This document shows positions 57,400-57,523 of a stretch of DNA of 57,523 nt, piece after piece. The stretch's first letter is position 1. The number at the start of each line of letters is the position of its first letter. The position numbers and the translations under genes are program-made. The DNA lies in assembly GCA_022511045.1 (NCBI GenBank), contig JAFLSF010000006.1:1-57523 (forward strand). Direction: 5' to 3'. The DNA comes from Prevotella sp. (GTDB lineage Bacteria > Bacteroidota > Bacteroidia > Bacteroidales > Bacteroidaceae). Below the pieces are notes generated by a model, which worked only from the letters and a program-made list of their open reading frames with translations, was not told where the DNA came from and searched no databases.

Positions 57400-57523
57400 A
57401 CTTGCGGATTTTGAGTATAGGCCTTGCCGACGTTGAGCATAGGATTCACAGGCGATGAGGATAGTCCGCACCATTTGTATACCAGGAGTATACAGGTTGT
57501 ATACGCCGTGTATACAAGTTGTA
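57400..57523. repeat. 11-bp phased array with GTATAC core, copy R4 (cut by the window end)
   Basis: GTATAC occurs at 57477, 57488, 57499 and 57510, exactly 11 bp apart, and GTA at 57521-57523 begins a fifth unit at the window edge. In the same register upstream lie ACTTGC (57400), TTGAGT (57411), CCTTGC (57422), TTGAGC (57433), ATTCAC (57444), ATGAGG (57455) and CCGCAC (57466), alternating between a GAG-type half and its near complement. CCGCAC also occurs in R1 (10506). The array lies upstream of the second pectate lyase gene. Confidence 0.92.

Overview
The window is a chromosomal segment of a Bacteroidales bacterium, most likely Prevotella or a close relative such as Segatella. The evidence is promoters of the TTTG-N19/20-TAnnTTTG type with almost no Shine-Dalgarno sites, a SusC/SusD pair, secreted proteins with the C-terminal tail typical of type IX secretion cargo, and the rimP-nusA-infB-sufB gene order. 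No rRNA, tRNA, CRISPR array, transposase or integrase was found.

Layout. (1) 1-2570: left edge with a 38-bp palindrome, a Bacteroidetes promoter, a structured RNA candidate, and a two-gene accessory cassette (macro-like/YopX-like fusion plus a PD-(D/E)XK-like protein). (2) 2580-9262, minus strand: rimP-nusA-infB-sufB-RNase H. (3) 9318-15251: a PfkB sugar kinase, then an accessory block with a PIN toxin-antitoxin pair and two adjacent DUF262 (GmrSD-like) genes. (4) 15303-22912, minus strand: eight closely spaced genes running from a split transketolase and a glycerol-kinase-like FGGY kinase through aroQ, an O-methyltransferase and an Lrp regulator to a C26-M19 fusion peptidase and a glutaminyl-cyclase-like lipoprotein. 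(5) 23004-35301: mainly housekeeping genes (trhA, secreted endonuclease, M20 deacylase, acyl-CoA ligase, prfB, CYTH, VanZ, two NSS transporters, HHH protein, rnhB) and a small anti-sigma-like gene. (6) 35398-50092: an ECF sigma factor and a pectin-type polysaccharide utilization locus (PUL). A minus-strand operon encodes a pectate lyase, a DUF3826 protein and a large beta-helix enzyme. A divergent plus-strand operon encodes a TIM-barrel protein, a DUF4957/5123-like lipoprotein, SusC and SusD. (7) 50376-54766: acpP-fabF-rnc and an M6 protease. (8) 54819-57293: a second, multidomain pectate lyase.

The PUL and the separate pectate lyase together point to growth on pectin. Lyases cut homogalacturonan outside the cell, SusCD imports oligosaccharides, and the kinase/transketolase cluster may process an unusual branched or four- to five-carbon sugar, possibly apiose-derived.

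The most unusual structure is a family of intergenic arrays at 10359-10536, 25262-25447, 41818-41977 and 57400-57523. Palindromic or alternately complementary hexamers recur at an exact 11-bp pitch. Three of the arrays carry a core of GTATAC units, nine in each of the two complete copies. I know of no named element with this design. A second unusual feature is a promoter module duplicated at the left edge and upstream of the toxin-antitoxin pair, each copy preceded by a long palindrome.
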